From the NCBI GenBank assembly GCA_030248195.1, contig JASAND010026192.1, positions 1 through 64,000 of the forward strand: DNA of 64,000 bases, in the 5' to 3' direction. Source of the stretch: Trissonchulus latispiculum (Eukaryota > Nematoda > Enoplea > Enoplida > Ironidae). Below, piece by piece: positions 1 to 11,842 of this stretch. Numbering within the stretch: the first letter of the stretch is position 1; the number at the start of each line of letters is the position of its first letter. The translations under genes and the position numbers were made by a program. The notes beneath the pieces were generated by a model. It saw nothing but the letters and a program-made list of their open reading frames with translations. It did not search any database and was not told the DNA's origin.

Positions 1-25
1 ATGGAATGCTGTGCTGTGATTTTAG

Positions 26-3000
26 TGTAGAAGATTATAATAGCGTGCATCGTACTCGGAAGCTTGAAAGGGACAGAGCAACCAATGATATGGTGGAAAA
101 TTTTGGGGTTGTCAAGAAGTTGGAATCTAGTTTACCACAATTGCAGGAGCGACACCGATTCTATCAGGACATGAAGATGTACTCCTTAGACTTGCTAGAT
201 TGTTGGAATGAAAAGGTACATATTGCTCATGGTTTTAGATTTTGTTACTACCCTTATTATTCAGTATGCATTAAGACTGTAATTTCGGATTGCCATGCAG
301 TCACTGGCAACTTCTGCTGTTGCGTTTGAGTTGTACTTACTTTTTAACTTCTTTTCGGTAAATGGTTTTACCGTGGACTGCAGCAATAAAGTTTATGCAG
401 CAGAATAGCAGAAGGTTAACTTAATTACTGAATTCCCAATCAAAAATCGGACTTAACCTTCTGCTATTCCACAGCTATTATTAAACTTTATTGGTGCAGT
501 CCAGGGTTCTGTCTATATTTTGCATGTTAGGCCATTATGGGGGGCTACTAAAGGTTTGCCCCGACTTTGTCCGATTGACCTACTTTTTGGCGAGGATATA
601 GAGCATGGGTGTAGTCAAAAAATCTCGGATACTGAGATCATAGCTGCCTTTCAGCCATGTGCAGCTGTCGCGTTTATGTGCCTGAACCGCCCCCTCTCCC
701 CCATTTTCACAAGTGCCACCATAATTAATTAAACATCTCTGCAGGCTGCAAGACCGTAGCTTCATCATCATCATTCTTGTGGCCAGGCGGTGATCCATAC
801 TGCTGGGCTAAAGGCGCCCAGTACCCCTCAGAAACCCTAGCACCCGGGCAGGGTCATTCCAAAGGACGGTCAGGCTTGGGTCGGGAGGAAGGAGTCTCCG
901 TCGGACAGACTCCTTCTGTGGGCAGGTTATCAGAAGGTGCTCCAGGGATTCTTCTTCTGTACCCCCGCAGTCGGGACAAGCGGGGGAGGGACATCCGGCC
1001 GGATCAAGCTGGTGACGATATTGGGCTAAGAGCAGACTTTTACCAGTCCGCAGTTGGGATAAGAGAGTCCGTTCAGCCTTGGACAAGCCGGTTTCATTTC
1101 GAGGAGGGACCGGTCCAAGGCTACCAAAGATGGATTTAGTCCTGGCATGGCTAATTTGGTTGTGCCAGGATTCTGTTGCTTTCCTTTTCAGTACGCAGTA
1201 GCTGTAGGCATGTCAATTTGACATGTTCTTGGTCCATTTTACTGCCGTTCTTCGCCAGTCGGTCCGCCCTTTCATTTCCATAGATTCCGCAGTGACTGGG
1301 GATCCAGGTTGCCTCCACATTGATGTTCCACCTGGACAGCAGGTCCAGGTAGTTCAAATTTGCCACTCCAAGTCAGACATGGTGGCCAGAAGGCCCGCAG
1401 CCGATCAACCGAGGATAGGGTATCCGTGAGTATCCTGATTGAGGAGCAATCATTTAGCTTATGATTACGCCTTAGCCATAGGAGCCCTTGAAGTATCGCA
1501 TTTAGCTCAGCTCTATAGCTGGAGCAGAGCTTCCCAGCTGGGAATGCCAGGTGAGTCCGCCGCCCGCTCCTTCTATCATCGATGACTACTCCGCTTCCAC
1601 CTTTCATTGTACCGGCAGCTGCCGATCTGTCGGTCCACAGGGATATGTCAACTTGAGCTAAGCTGTCCAGAGTTTGCTTAGCTAGCTGCTTGTTGACATC
1701 AGCCGGTAGTGACTTGCTGCAGGATTGAGTCAGCGATGTGTTTGGAGTGACGGTTGCCTTGAGGTTCCATGGGGCAGCCGCCGGAAGGATGACGGTAGGC
1801 TCACGTTCAAGACCGTAGCTTCAAGGTTGCCATTTGCCAATATGATTTGGCACATGTGCCCCTATCTGCAGAAAAATGCTAGACATCTCTATCTTAGCTG
1901 CAGCTAAGGGAATTACTCTTCAAATTTAAAGTTTCGGCAAAAATTTAAAAATTTTTGGGTAACGAAAGGAAAATTTTATTACTGGTGCGAGCTGTAATTT
2001 GGCATATACGGAGGCCCTATAGGAGTACTGATTTGTGCCAAATGGCAAGAAATTCTGCTGCGTGAAAAAAATTTTTATGACAACTTTAATCTTCAAAAAT
2101 TGCCACAAACGCCTTTTTTGGGCAATGGTACCCCAGAAATCAAAAAATCAAATTTTGAAAGTAAAATTTTTTTGAACTCAGCGAGGTCGAAAACACACCC
2201 ACAAAAGATTTCCGCTCGATTAGTGATGGTTTGGGACCTCTATGGCTGAAGAAAGCCTCTACGCAGGATCCGACAGACTGAAAATGGCGGTTTCGGCAAT
2301 TTTTGAAGATTAAAGTTGACATAAAAAATTTTTCACGCGGCAGAATTTATTGGCATTTGCCACAAATGAGTACTCCTATAGGGCCTCTGTATATGCCAAA
2401 TTACAGCCTTATAGCTCGCACCAGTAATAAAATTTTCCTTTCGTTAACCAAAAATTTTTAAATTTTTGCCGAAACTTCAAATTTGCAGAGTAATTCCCTT
2501 AGATGCAGATAAGAAAGGGACGTCTAGTATTTTTCTGCAGGAAGGGGCATATGTGCCAAATCATATTGGCAAATGGCAGCTTTGAAGCTTGGGCCTAGCA
2601 GTCAGTAGAAATTTTTAATTAAATATGTTGTAGTTGTGAAAAAAGGGGGTTAGGGCACATAAACGCGATGGCTGCACATGGCTGGAAGGCAGCTAAGATC
2701 TAGTACCCGATATTTTTTGACCACACCCATACTCTATATCTTCGCCAAAAAGTAGGCCAATCGGGTAAAGTCGGGCCAAGTCGATTTTAGTAGCCCCTCC
2801 CTTTGAATGGCGTGACAAGACCAGAGTTTTTATGTATCTTTCTATAAATGTTAATATACAGCTGCGCATTATAGCTCATTTGTAAATTCTTCTGTGCTTA
2901 TTTCAGTGTGGTTTACATTCTTATACACTAGCGTAGTCAGAAAAAATTTCGGGGAAGGAATGCAAAACTTTTCGGGAGGTCTGGGAAGCGGAGCCTCCAG

Positions 3001-6000
3001 AAGCTGAGAAATAATTTTTCTATTTCCTGTGCTTCGTGGAATTTGTTGCATTTTTATCATAATTCATTTATATCTTTGAAATTAAAAACTGCTGAAGGCC
3101 CAGCACGTGTTCATGCACCCAGATGATGCAAGAAGCTGGTTAAATCACGGTTTTTTTTGCATAAAATACTGCGTATTTACGCAGTCGAGCTTAAAAATAC
3201 GCAGTCAAAAACAAAAATACGCACCAAAATACGCAGCCGAAAAATTCGGTAGTAGGAATTTCTAGAGTGCTCTAAATTAATTTCTTGAGACAATTTACCG
3301 TAGTTTGGGCTTTGGCTTCTTCTGGGGGGCTTCCGCCCCCCAGACCCCCCGCATTTCTCTTCGATTCTCCTTCCGTCTACAGTTATACTTTCTGCCTAAG
3401 CCCACGGTGTACCATGCGATGCTTTTCTTTCTATTTGATTTGATATAGTATATATACAGTGGCGTAGATAGGTCATTGCTTCGGGGGGGGCGGATTTTCG
3501 GCAAGTCGGGGGGGGGGTGGGAGCCCCACCCCCCCCCCACCCCAAATTGTGCAATTTTTTACCTCGACCCACAATCAGCTTTCAATATTTCTATAAGTAA
3601 AATTGAGTTTTTCAGATTTTCACCAAAAACGGGTACAGCAGCTTTAATTCTTAATTAGTATCTAAACTTGAGAAATTTTCTCAGATTTTCACCAAAAACG
3701 GCTTGATTATTAAAGCTGATTATTTCGGAACAGTAACTCTATTTGTCTAACCAAATATTGGCTTAACTATTAAACTGTTCAAGGCGAAGAAGTCAAAGTT
3801 TTAAGAGCAAATTTACTCCGAAATTTAAGATTTTCTTCAACTTCTGGGAGGCTGCGCCCCCCAGACCCCCTGCGTATCTATATATTTTTCGTCCACCTAG
3901 TCATTCATACTCTTACACCGCAGAGAGAGCACGCAATGTAAACTCGAGCTAAGATTCTTAACGTTGTTTAAAACTCTTAAAAACAGCATTAATTCGACGC
4001 TAAATGCGTTTATAGCTTTTATAATGTTGAGAAGCAATTTTTGTAATTTTACGCAGTCGAAATTAAAAATACGCACTCGAAAACAAAAATACGCAAAATT
4101 TACGCAGGTCCGATTTTCAAAAAAACCCTGGGTTAAATACACCAAATAGGGTATTTGATACTCATTTTGGGGTGCGAAATACTTATGATAATTGACATAA
4201 TATAAGTACATAATAATATATATTTATTTTTGTTTTTGAAAAGTTTTTGAAAAATGGGCGTTTACCCATGGCAGGAAAAAATTGCAGGGGTCCACAATTT
4301 CGGGGGAGTTCCACCATTTCCCCCCACCCTGGCTACGCGCCTGCTTATATACATATTCACTGACAGACCACAGTAAAATCTAACTACTTTTTTCTTTTAA
4401 GAATGCTTAGTTTAGATTTGTATGCTTTTAGATGCCACGCTTGGAATCACTGGAATCGACCATTCTAAACCTCTGGAAGGATCGAACTGACTTTTTTATG
4501 AGTAGACGTCGGCAGGATGTCCAAGATCAGTATCAAGAGTGTTCTGCGGCCGCTTCTGGTCTGTGTATGTTTGCTAGGTCTTCTCCGTAGTCCGTACTTT
4601 TGCATTTTGTGGTCGTAACATTGACAGCTGGGTGCACGGTTCAGGCATGCAAAGCCATGAATGAACTATGTCAGCCCTGTCATTGTTATGTCTATCTTCC
4701 CTCATTATGTCATTGTGGTTGTGTATAGTATGCTTTGGTTATCATGTGCTGGAATATTTTTAAATATATTGCTTCAGTTGTTCAGCTTGCATTCTTTATT
4801 TTAGGAAAACTGATTGAACTGCAAACTAATCCTGATAGGAACATTCGTGTGGCGGAACGTGAAGCCAGAAGGTAATCGACTGGAATATAGCTTGTTGAAT
4901 GTTGTCTGAAGATTTCATTACATAATATAAACATAAAGGCATTTTGTACATAGATTAGTGGGACTGTGTAAAGGGATGGGGGCTGATCAGGCGCATGAGG
5001 GATATTTTTTATTTTTCTCTCAAAACTTTTATTTTTACCTATTCCCTGTTTCAGTCAAAATTTTATTAATATGATACACTGTTTTCGCAAAACGCAAAGT
5101 TTCTCGCGTAAAGGTTTTACATTTACTGTACATTTACACTTACAAAACTACTTTATTTTTCTATTAATATGTAGTTTATTACTATTATTATTAATTATTA
5201 ACTTCTTTAATGTTCCCCGGATATTAAATCTTAATAATTTGTCTTTATAGAAACAGACGTAAAATGACTCGGGCAAAAGCAATGGACGATGGTCTATCTT
5301 CGGATGATGAAGAAACTCCTAGTCGTTTGCAGACCTTTAACGCTAAACGAGGTAGCCTATGTAGTACCTTAGTATAACTAAAGAGTGTGACAGCGTCACG
5401 CTCAGGCTTGCAGTATGATCTATACGATAGTGGCTGACCCCCTCCCCCGAAAATGAGACCAATCACTTCAAAGAAATTCCCACGTTATGCTTGTCCGCTG
5501 AAGCTCGCAACAGACACACTCTGGACTGACTAATTAGTTGTGTTTTTGAGCTTAAGGTGGTGATTCCCTTTGGTCACATAAAGTTTGCACCATTATTACT
5601 CATTCATTACTTGGAGTTAAGAAGCCATTTTAATATCAAAATGTAGCTTGACATTTTCTCTTTTGAATGCATGCCACGAAACTAATGTTGTTTTTCTAAA
5701 ATATTTTTTACACATTTTAGAAGAAGTATAATTTTCCAGATTTTTTGCAGACTCAAGTAAATTTTTTCGCGAGACATCGGTTATATCATTCGATACCTCC
5801 ATCAAATAGCTGGGGTCGATTTTTTATTTATTGTGAAATCGCTCTTCGTTATAAAGAAATAAGCTGAAATGTGTGCGTAACCTGGATTTTGCCTACTTTT
5901 TCCAAATTTGTCAACCGATTACTTTAGCTAGAAAGCAACAATCGGTGCAACTAAAAAACCGTCCCTGGGTATATTTGTGCAGAACACATTTGTTCAGTAG

Positions 6001-9000
6001 CAGCCCTCCATCTTGCATGGTGAATGTTCCACAATCTTCGGAAAAAAATTGGTCGTGTTTTTGCAAAAACTACATTTTTTATGATAGCAGCCTGCAGGAC
6101 AGCAGTTGGAAGACGATCATGCGTCGGATAATGTAGATGCCCTTAGTTTGATTTTACGGCTTGCGTAGTTCAAGAAATATTGGATTATTTGATTTCTGCA
6201 AAAAGACAAGTTTTCGACGCCAAAACAAGAAAATCTGCTATATCTCGCAGTAGAGAAAAGCTAGAAACTTGCTTTAAAAAGCAAAAATGTGAAGCTCGAT
6301 GAGATCTTTCGAATGAATATAGTCATAACTCTGTAGCTGGTGCCAAACGTTCAGAAATAGGGGAAAATCACTCTGACCGGAAATCTCGAATTTTTGAATC
6401 GGGATTGCGCGGAGGGTGTTAGAACGCTAAAAGAACTTATTTCGGAAAGTTTCATCAAATTGCATCTTGATTTACTCCGCCAAGTAACAATATGTGCCCA
6501 AAGGGAATCACCACCTTAAGAAGAACGTAGGCATAGAGGGAAAATTTCTTTGAAGTGATGGGTCTAATTTGTGGGGTGGAGGGCCAGCCATTATCGTGCA
6601 GATCATGTCGCAAGCCTAGTATCAAAGAGCGTAACATTTGTCACACTCTCGGTAGTACCAACTGTGTAACGTAGCTTAGCTTCAACTAATGTGCATTATG
6701 AAGTTATTCTTGTTTAACCCTCCTCTTGTTGAAATACTCGTCTCTTATTTTTTGTCATATTGTGTTTTTCTTTTCTGTTGCAGCCAAGATAGTTGACGAT
6801 GGAGCCCTGCTATTTGATGATGTCTCGGAAGAGTTTTCTAGTATAGCTGCGGTCTGCGAGAAATTCAATTCCTGGCTGGTGGAGCACGAGGATTCCTTTC
6901 GTCAGGCCTTCATTGGACACTGCATGCCTCGACTGGTGGGACCTCTGGTCAGACGAGATCTGTTGGACTGGAACCCGCTTCAGGTAACCAGATGCTTGTG
7001 CAGGATTATGCATTTTACTTACGTACTTTTCATTACTTTGGTTTAAACACGTATGTTTTATGTTTAACACGTACGTATGTTAAACACCTAGAAACACCTA
7101 TGTTTGTATCTTCCAGTCCCTAAGGCGACACGATCCCCCTGTGATATTGTTGTCCTTGTTTCGAGTATGAATGAGGAAGTACGTATACATTGCTGCTCTG
7201 CAGAATATTTTGTCTCTGAGTTGTCTTTGAAGATTTATAGGAAGAAGTGAGATGTGCCACCAAGCAGCACGGAAACATAATTGTGACGTGACGTCTTGCA
7301 GTTTAATTTTCTCTCCTTCTTGGTTAATATGGACGAGAATGTTTCCTTCTTCTTCATTTAGTCTCCTAAACACTATTGTTTTGTCTTTGCTAAGTTTTCA
7401 GGGCGAAAATGACTACCAACTAGAATCCCAGCCTTGGTTTCGCTCTATTGCCCGGTCGTTTGGGACCACATCGTCTGACCCCGCCTTCCCAGATCTTGAC
7501 AGCATTGAAGACTTTGAGGCGGAACCAGCCCTTTACGTTTTGCCTGCGGTAATTGAAAAAATAGTTTGTCCTAAGTTGGCAGGTATGTCGGTAGTTGCTG
7601 CTTGTAGATTCTGTACGTTGCACAATTTAATTAGGCTCTCTGAAGTGTCACACGTGTATTTAGTGAGCAATTTTGTCAACATTTTGTAAGGAAATTTAGT
7701 TTAGAAAATATAGTTAAATGAAACTAGCACACGTTGATGAAATATGCTTGTTGTACTGTATTTACGGAAGTATAAAAATGTATAGAAATCTTGTAGGCTT
7801 ACTCAGAATAAATTGACTAGGTGAATATCGGTACCGATTGTTAGTTATTCTTTGACTTTTGCTGTTTTGTTTTCGCTCCACAAGTTTTTAATGTTCAGTT
7901 GTTTCATTTTAGGTTACATTGAGAAAGCCTTTGATCCCACCTCTAGTAGGCAGACGATAAATTTGATACGACTTTTGAAGCATTGGATTCATTGCTTTCC
8001 AACACTTAACGCCAACAGTAAACAGTTTAAGGTAGACAGTTTTGAAAGTAGAAGTGATTTGCATAAACTAAACACTGTAGCTGTTTATCCAGATCAAATT
8101 TATCATTTTGTGTTTTAGTGGCAGGTGGAGTATGCGAGTTAGTAAGGTTTCGGGTGTCTGGAAGGAATGAGCAAAATTTTAGCTGCTCTAATGTTATTTC
8201 TTTTTTGCATTTGCATTTGCACAACTTTTCCAGGCTCATTTTCTGACGTATTGGGAGTGAATCTTAATACATTCTCAATATTTTAGGAACTGATGGAAAC
8301 AGTTGTCAGTCGTCTCCGACAGTCTTTAGATGACGACCTGTTTGTGCCGCTCTACTCTAAAAGGTTTGCTTAGATTTAAGCCTTTTATTTTTTCAAATCA
8401 CTACCTAAAAATATGTAATATTCTGCTTGTTGTTTTGCCTGTTTGTTCATGTAATATAATTTCTGAGCTTCTGTACTTTCCGTAGCAGGCTTCGACTTTT
8501 CTTCTTTATAAGCTTTATATTTTCTTTTCCTGCAGTAGGAATATATTATTAATATACTACAGACGTCTTTAACCAATTTCAATAAAGTGGGAATCAGACA
8601 TGGTGCCGGGGGCGAATCGAGGGGGGGGTTAGGGGTGAACCCGCGGCCCCGTCCCGCCGAAAAACCGAATTCTTTCTGTTTTAGTCCTAAAACCCGTATT
8701 CTGGGTGGTGAGCGACCCTTTGGGGAAGGCGTGAGCTCCAGGTCTGGGGGTAAGTTGAAACCCTCGCCCAAGAATACGTATGGTGGGAATGATCAGACGT
8801 AGAGAAGAGTCATTCTGAAGTTTTTGATAAAACAGCTGTAGGTCACTGCCATCTGCATAATATTTTTTATTCTATAATTTTATATATTTCAGCGTCCTAG
8901 AGAACAAAACTAGTGGGGCAGGTGTATTTGTGGATCGACAGTTCTGGTTTTGTACCAAAGTACGTCCGATTTTTTGTTGTGTATACACAGGTTTTCATCT

Positions 9001-11668
9001 GGATGAAATTTTCGGGGAACGGGGCCGGGTAAATCGTAGCGCTTGCTGTATGGATTGCCTCTTCTGCTCATAGTAGGCTTGGATTAGAAAAAATTGCATT
9101 TGGTTAGTAATTGTATGGAAATGGAATTGTGGTTTAGCTATAATACGTACACTTTAGCTATCAAATAACCAAAACAATTATTAGAATAAGACACACAATG
9201 AGTATCTTATTCTAATAATTGTTTTGGTTATTTGATAGCTATTTCTTATGCTATTTTTAGATGTTGCGCAATGTATTGGCTTGGGAAGGATTACTATCCG
9301 ACAGTCTGATTGTATCAATCGGTTTAGATGGTATTCTTAATCGATACATCGTATTAGCACTACAGATATCACCTACCACATCCTCCCGTACCTTAGAAAA
9401 AGCCATCACTGTAAGAAAGTGATTTGTCTTGTCTCTTGTTGATGTCAGTTAATTATCCACTTCAGAAAAACTTAAAATTGTTAAAATAATTATTGAATTA
9501 TATTATAAAAATTATATTGCACAAGCAATAACTAAGAAACTTGTCCTTATGTCTCATTAGATGTTTCATTGCTTTAAGGTGCTGGTTTCCTTTTGTGCAG
9601 TGCTTTTGTGGTGATTTTTTTGAAACGCTATAACTTTCGCAATTTTGGGAGTTGCAAAAAACCTTATACGTCGTTTTAAAGCTTATTACCTGTACATTCA
9701 CATGAGCTTACAGAACTGGCAAAATTAGCAAAAAAATAGCAGAAATTTTCTGACAAGCTGACATCTAACAGGATGAATATAGACCAAACGTTTTTGAACA
9801 TCGATTTCTCAAAACTGAAGAATCGGCCAAAAGTTCTTTTTGTGCCACGATATGAAGGACATATGGACCGAGGGAGTTTTTTTGGATTTGGCTCAGCAGG
9901 TCTTAACGGTCGAGAAAATCGGCCAAATGCACAGTAACACGAAATTTCGCAACTTCGCATTGAGTTTTCTTGCTACTCAATATGTTTTAGCCCAAACCAA
10001 GAAAAACGTCCCTCCGCAGAAGTGCGAATTTCGATTCTGCCGAAACTCTCCGGAATCCGTCGAGTAGTTTTTGAGAAATCGATGTTCGAAACAAAATAAT
10101 CGCAGTTTTGCCAAAATGGTTTTTCGGCCAAATCTCAAGCTGAAAGCAATAAAGTCCGGCTAATAGGCATTCATAAAATGTGCATTTGGACGATGTGTCG
10201 ATTGAGTATAACTAAGCCAATTTTGTCCTTAACATGTGGCAGTAATTTTGAAAAAACTGATTTCCTCGAAAATGGCCATTTTTTGACCCTAAAAACAGTT
10301 TTTTGCTTTTACTGACTTAACCACTGGAGAAAGCTCAAAGGTTGTAAGAGCAAAAATGTTTATTTTCGAGTCCTCTTTCCAGCCATACCAGCCAATCCCG
10401 TGTCTTGTCTACCTACTGGGAGCTTAAGGCCAAAAACCAAAACTTTCTTATCTTTTGGCCTAAGAATACGGGACTGGTTCTAAAATGTTAAAGAGCACGG
10501 AAATAGGTTATTTCTTAAGTTTTAGCCCTTTGCGTAAAGGATTAAAGCCGTAGGAGTCAAAAATACCCGAAAGGAAACCAGCACCTTAAGAAATCGACTA
10601 AAGAAAACGTTAATTTTAACGTCTTTAATTTGCATTTTTGTATTACATCTTGTCTATGAATATTTTGTTTCTTTAGTTAGTAGAAGATTTGATGTCAACC
10701 ACATTGGTGGACAACTATCCTCGTCAGTTTGACTCTCTTTGCAAATGGCTTGGTCATTTGGCGGAAGAGATATCTTCAGCTACAGCTTCAGGATCAGTGG
10801 ATGCTGAAGCTGCTAGGTCAGTTTTATCGAGAGATAGGAAGAGAAGGAAAACTCAACTGTTCCTAATGGAGTAGGCTTGCAAGATGCTCGACGCCGTAAG
10901 ATTTCACAGTACGGTTCCGAGAACTTTCGATTGTTTAGCATTGTTGAGCGTGTGTTTATGTGCGATTGAACTAAGACGAACCTGATTGGCTATTATCTAC
11001 GGTTAACCGAATATAAATACACCGTTAGCATGCTGAACGGTATTCTCCGCTGTCTCGGAGGGGTATGCTTCAGAGTATTTTTAGGAATTTTATCCCTGGG
11101 AGGAGCTGGCTTGGGGGGAGGAGATCTTTGCAAAAATAAACTTAAAAATTGGTATTTTTGGTGTATTTTGCAGGTAGAAACGCAAAAAGTTCTTAAAATG
11201 CCTGTATATAGGCTAAAAATAGCCATTTTATGAAAAACGTTCCGGCGAAGCCTGAAAATTTTTGAAAATATGCCTATTTATGACATGTGGGGCCCCAAAA
11301 AAATGCTCAACGAAAAATGTATACCTCATTAAGGGGAAAGCACAAATTTCGATTCGTTCTACTCAGATTCGTTTTAGTTCACTCGCAAAATAATGATATG
11401 CGTTACTACTCCCGAAGTCCCGAGATTTTGGCTTTCATGTGCCGAGCATCTTGCAAACCTTTCCGGTCAACAACACTTAAGTACACACTACTTGCCTTAG
11501 TTGAGTAGGATCTTGTTATATAGTCGGGTATACGTATATGTATTGATTTCCAGTATATGAAACACTTGCTGATTTTTTAGAGATGCTGTAAAAGAAATTC
11601 AAAGGCTACTGGTGAAACTGAAGCATCCAGAAGCTGCTATTGACATTGCCCAAAAGTGTAGAATATAA
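26..11668 (+). CDS. PAXBP1: PAXBP1/GCFC-family protein, C-terminal part (12 exons; 5' end outside window)
   Basis: Exons: 26-215, 4432-4558, 4805-4871, 5251-5351, 6784-6983, 7402-7582, 7913-8031, 8287-8363, 8893-8959, 9261-9411, 10681-10816, 11581-11668 (TAA). All junctions are GT-AG and all phases join, giving 500 codons. The order of blocks matches the C-terminal half of PAXBP1/GCFC: a coiled segment with RFYQDMKMYSLDLLDCWNEK, a basic RRRQDVQDQY stretch, AEREARRNRRK, the acidic GLSSDDEE block, then the GCFC domain (SWLVEHEDSFRQAFIGHCMP, LLDWNPLQ, LPAVIEKIVCPKLA, LDDDLFVPLYSK). The family is nuclear; vertebrate PAXBP1 links PAX proteins to histone methylation, and GCFC relatives act in spliceosome disassembly. 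Exon 2 uses a weak GTCTGT donor, forced by phase. The introns carry most of the first 11 kb of transposons. Family identity is very secure; PAXBP1 rather than GCFC2 is inferred. Confidence 0.93.
374..503. repeat. Short inverted-repeat element (about 130 bp)
   Basis: TGGACTGCAGCAATAAAG at 374 pairs with its near-complement ending at 503, and a second block (402-419 with 453-468) continues the stem. It lies in PAXBP1 intron 1. It looks like a small MITE or hairpin; I found no clear target-site duplication. Confidence 0.6.
531..2811. mobile_element. Foldback (long inverted-repeat) element interrupted by a LINE
   Basis: The left arm (531-748 plus 1808-2110) is the diverged reverse complement of the right arm (about 2288-2811). 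Examples are GGGGCTACTAAA at 541 versus TTTAGTAGCCCC near 2785, and the GCCATTTGCCAATATGATTT region near 1830 versus its complement near 2565. The left arm is split at 749-1823 by the LINE fragment described separately. About 180 bp between the arms (2110-2288) are not repeated. No coding sequence is seen and the superfamily is unknown. Confidence 0.75.
765..1807 (-). mobile_element. 5'-truncated non-LTR retrotransposon (LINE) fragment with RNase H domain
   Basis: Read on the minus strand, broken frames encode an RNase H domain: WTDRSAAAGTMKGGSGVVI near 1640-1580, SYRAELNAILQGL, LTDTLSSVDRL, then after a frameshift WIPSHCGIYGNERADRLAKN at about 1310-1250. A C-terminal zinc-knuckle-like CPDCGGTEEESLEHLLITC follows at about 990-930. 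The 3' end at 765 carries a (TGA)n tail. A 16-bp direct repeat, CAAGACCGTAGCTTCA, flanks it at 749-764 and 1808-1823. The reverse transcriptase and endonuclease are missing because the 5' end is truncated. It is not functional: there are frameshifts at about 1375 and 1150. RNase H plus a terminal Cys-His motif points to the I/Jockey-like side of LINEs; the clade is inferred. Confidence 0.88.
2927..4342. repeat. G-rich 'CGTAGCCAGG' repeat, split by a hAT-like element
   Basis: It opens with TAGCGTAGTCAGAAAAAATT and closes with CCACCCTGGCTACGCGCCTG, inverted forms of one G/C-rich terminus. Relatives occur at 38590-38830, 46540-46960, 60070-60240 and 62279-62480. Poly-G/poly-C blocks with a GGGGGGTCTGG core and AGAAGCTGAGAAA are typical of all copies. 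It is non-coding and lies in PAXBP1 intron 1. Exact ends are uncertain. Confidence 0.55.
3146..4131. mobile_element. hAT-like non-autonomous element, 8-bp TSD
   Basis: The ends are CACGGTTTTTTTTGC and, inverted, CAGGGTTTTTTTGAAAATC. An exact 8-bp direct repeat GGTTAAAT flanks it (3138-3145 and 4132-4139). Both subterminal zones contain iterated TACGCAG motifs (3170-3240 and 4050-4100) in inverted arrangement. CAGGG termini and 8-bp TSDs are typical of hAT transposons. No transposase is seen. Other genomic copies of the host repeat (near 62455 and 38790) lack the insertion. The inner part (about 3460-3900) holds another G-rich repeat. Confidence 0.8.
5362..6655. repeat. Diverged inverted-repeat element enclosing a TTAA element
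   Basis: The left end reads AGTATAACTAAAGAGTGTGAC near 5370; the right end is its diverged complement (TTTGTCACACTCTCGGTAGT near 6630). The arms also share a GTCTCATTTTCGGGG-like G-rich stretch (5440-5460 and 6560-6580). It resembles the CAAGAGTAC family at 22049, 33519 and 34364. It lies in PAXBP1 intron 4 (5352-6783) and hosts the element at 5556-6515. Confidence 0.55.
5556..6515. mobile_element. TTAA-flanked non-autonomous element (GGTGGTGATTCC termini), copy 1
   Basis: The terminal repeat GGTGGTGATTCCC at 5556 is mirrored by GGGAATCACCACC ending at 6515, flanked by TTAA on both sides (5552-5555 and 6516-6519). TTAA targets are used by piggyBac and Kolobok transposons; which one applies here is unknown. 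No open frame resembles a transposase. Copies: 54539-60032 (with Harbinger inside), 60497-61094 (left-truncated) and 63563 to the window end. Confidence 0.8.
8575..8800. repeat. G/C-rich repeat remnant in a PAXBP1 intron
   Basis: A G-rich block (GGGGGCGAATCGAGGGGGGG) is followed by a CCCTTTGGGGAAGGC-type sequence, unlike the AT-rich surroundings. It resembles the cores of the G-rich elements elsewhere in the window. Boundaries and family are not clear. Confidence 0.35.
9155..9241. repeat. Perfect 37-bp intronic hairpin
   Basis: 9155-9191 is the exact reverse complement of 9205-9241, with a 13-nt loop, 19 nt upstream of PAXBP1 exon 10 (9261). The stem begins TAGCTATCAAATAACCAAAA. Perfect pairing indicates a recent origin, as a tiny MITE or a local inverted duplication. 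Confidence 0.9.
9578..10585. mobile_element. TTAA-flanked non-autonomous element (GGTGCTGGTTTCC termini)
   Basis: GGTGCTGGTTTCCTTT at 9578 and its complement AAAGGAAACCAGCACC ending at 10585 lie between TTAA tetranucleotides (9574-9577, 10586-10589). It is a sister family of the GGTGGTGATTCC element with the same target. A short relative sits at 38991-39175, and another fragment near 57301. It is non-coding and lies in PAXBP1 intron 10. Confidence 0.78.
10874..11463. mobile_element. Inverted-repeat element with G-rich core
   Basis: AGGCTTGCAAGATGCTCG near 10872 is mirrored by CGAGCATCTTGCAAACCT near 11446. A second inner block, GAACTAAGACGAACCTGA (about 10968) versus TCAGATTCGTTTTAGTTC (about 11363), also pairs. 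The core at 11040-11270 resembles the hAT-like G-rich element at 47854 (CCGGCGAAGCC, AAAATAGC). It sits in the last PAXBP1 intron. No clear TSD. Confidence 0.6.
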
Positions 11669-11836
11669 TCTGTCTTATAGTGGGCTGGGTTGCGTTTCCC
11701 TTCTGGTTTTCCTGGTTTTCTCAGTATTTGCAGTCTTTTGCGATAGATAATAACAAACAGCTTCTGATCTGTTACGCCAGGAAACAAGAAAGTTGGCCTT
11801 TTTAAAAATATTTTATATGCCTTTTCGATTTCATAT

Positions 11837-11842
11837 AATAAA
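11837..11842 (+). terminator. Candidate poly(A) signal of the PAXBP1-like gene
   Basis: An AATAAA hexamer lies 169 nt after the TAA at 11666-11668, in AT-rich DNA. Position and sequence fit; cleavage is not demonstrated. Confidence 0.5.

Noticed and set aside
9155..9241. Pre-microRNA
   Set aside because: The stem is perfectly paired over 37 bp with a very AT-rich sequence and no mature-like asymmetry; a recent inverted duplication is simpler. Kept only as a hairpin.
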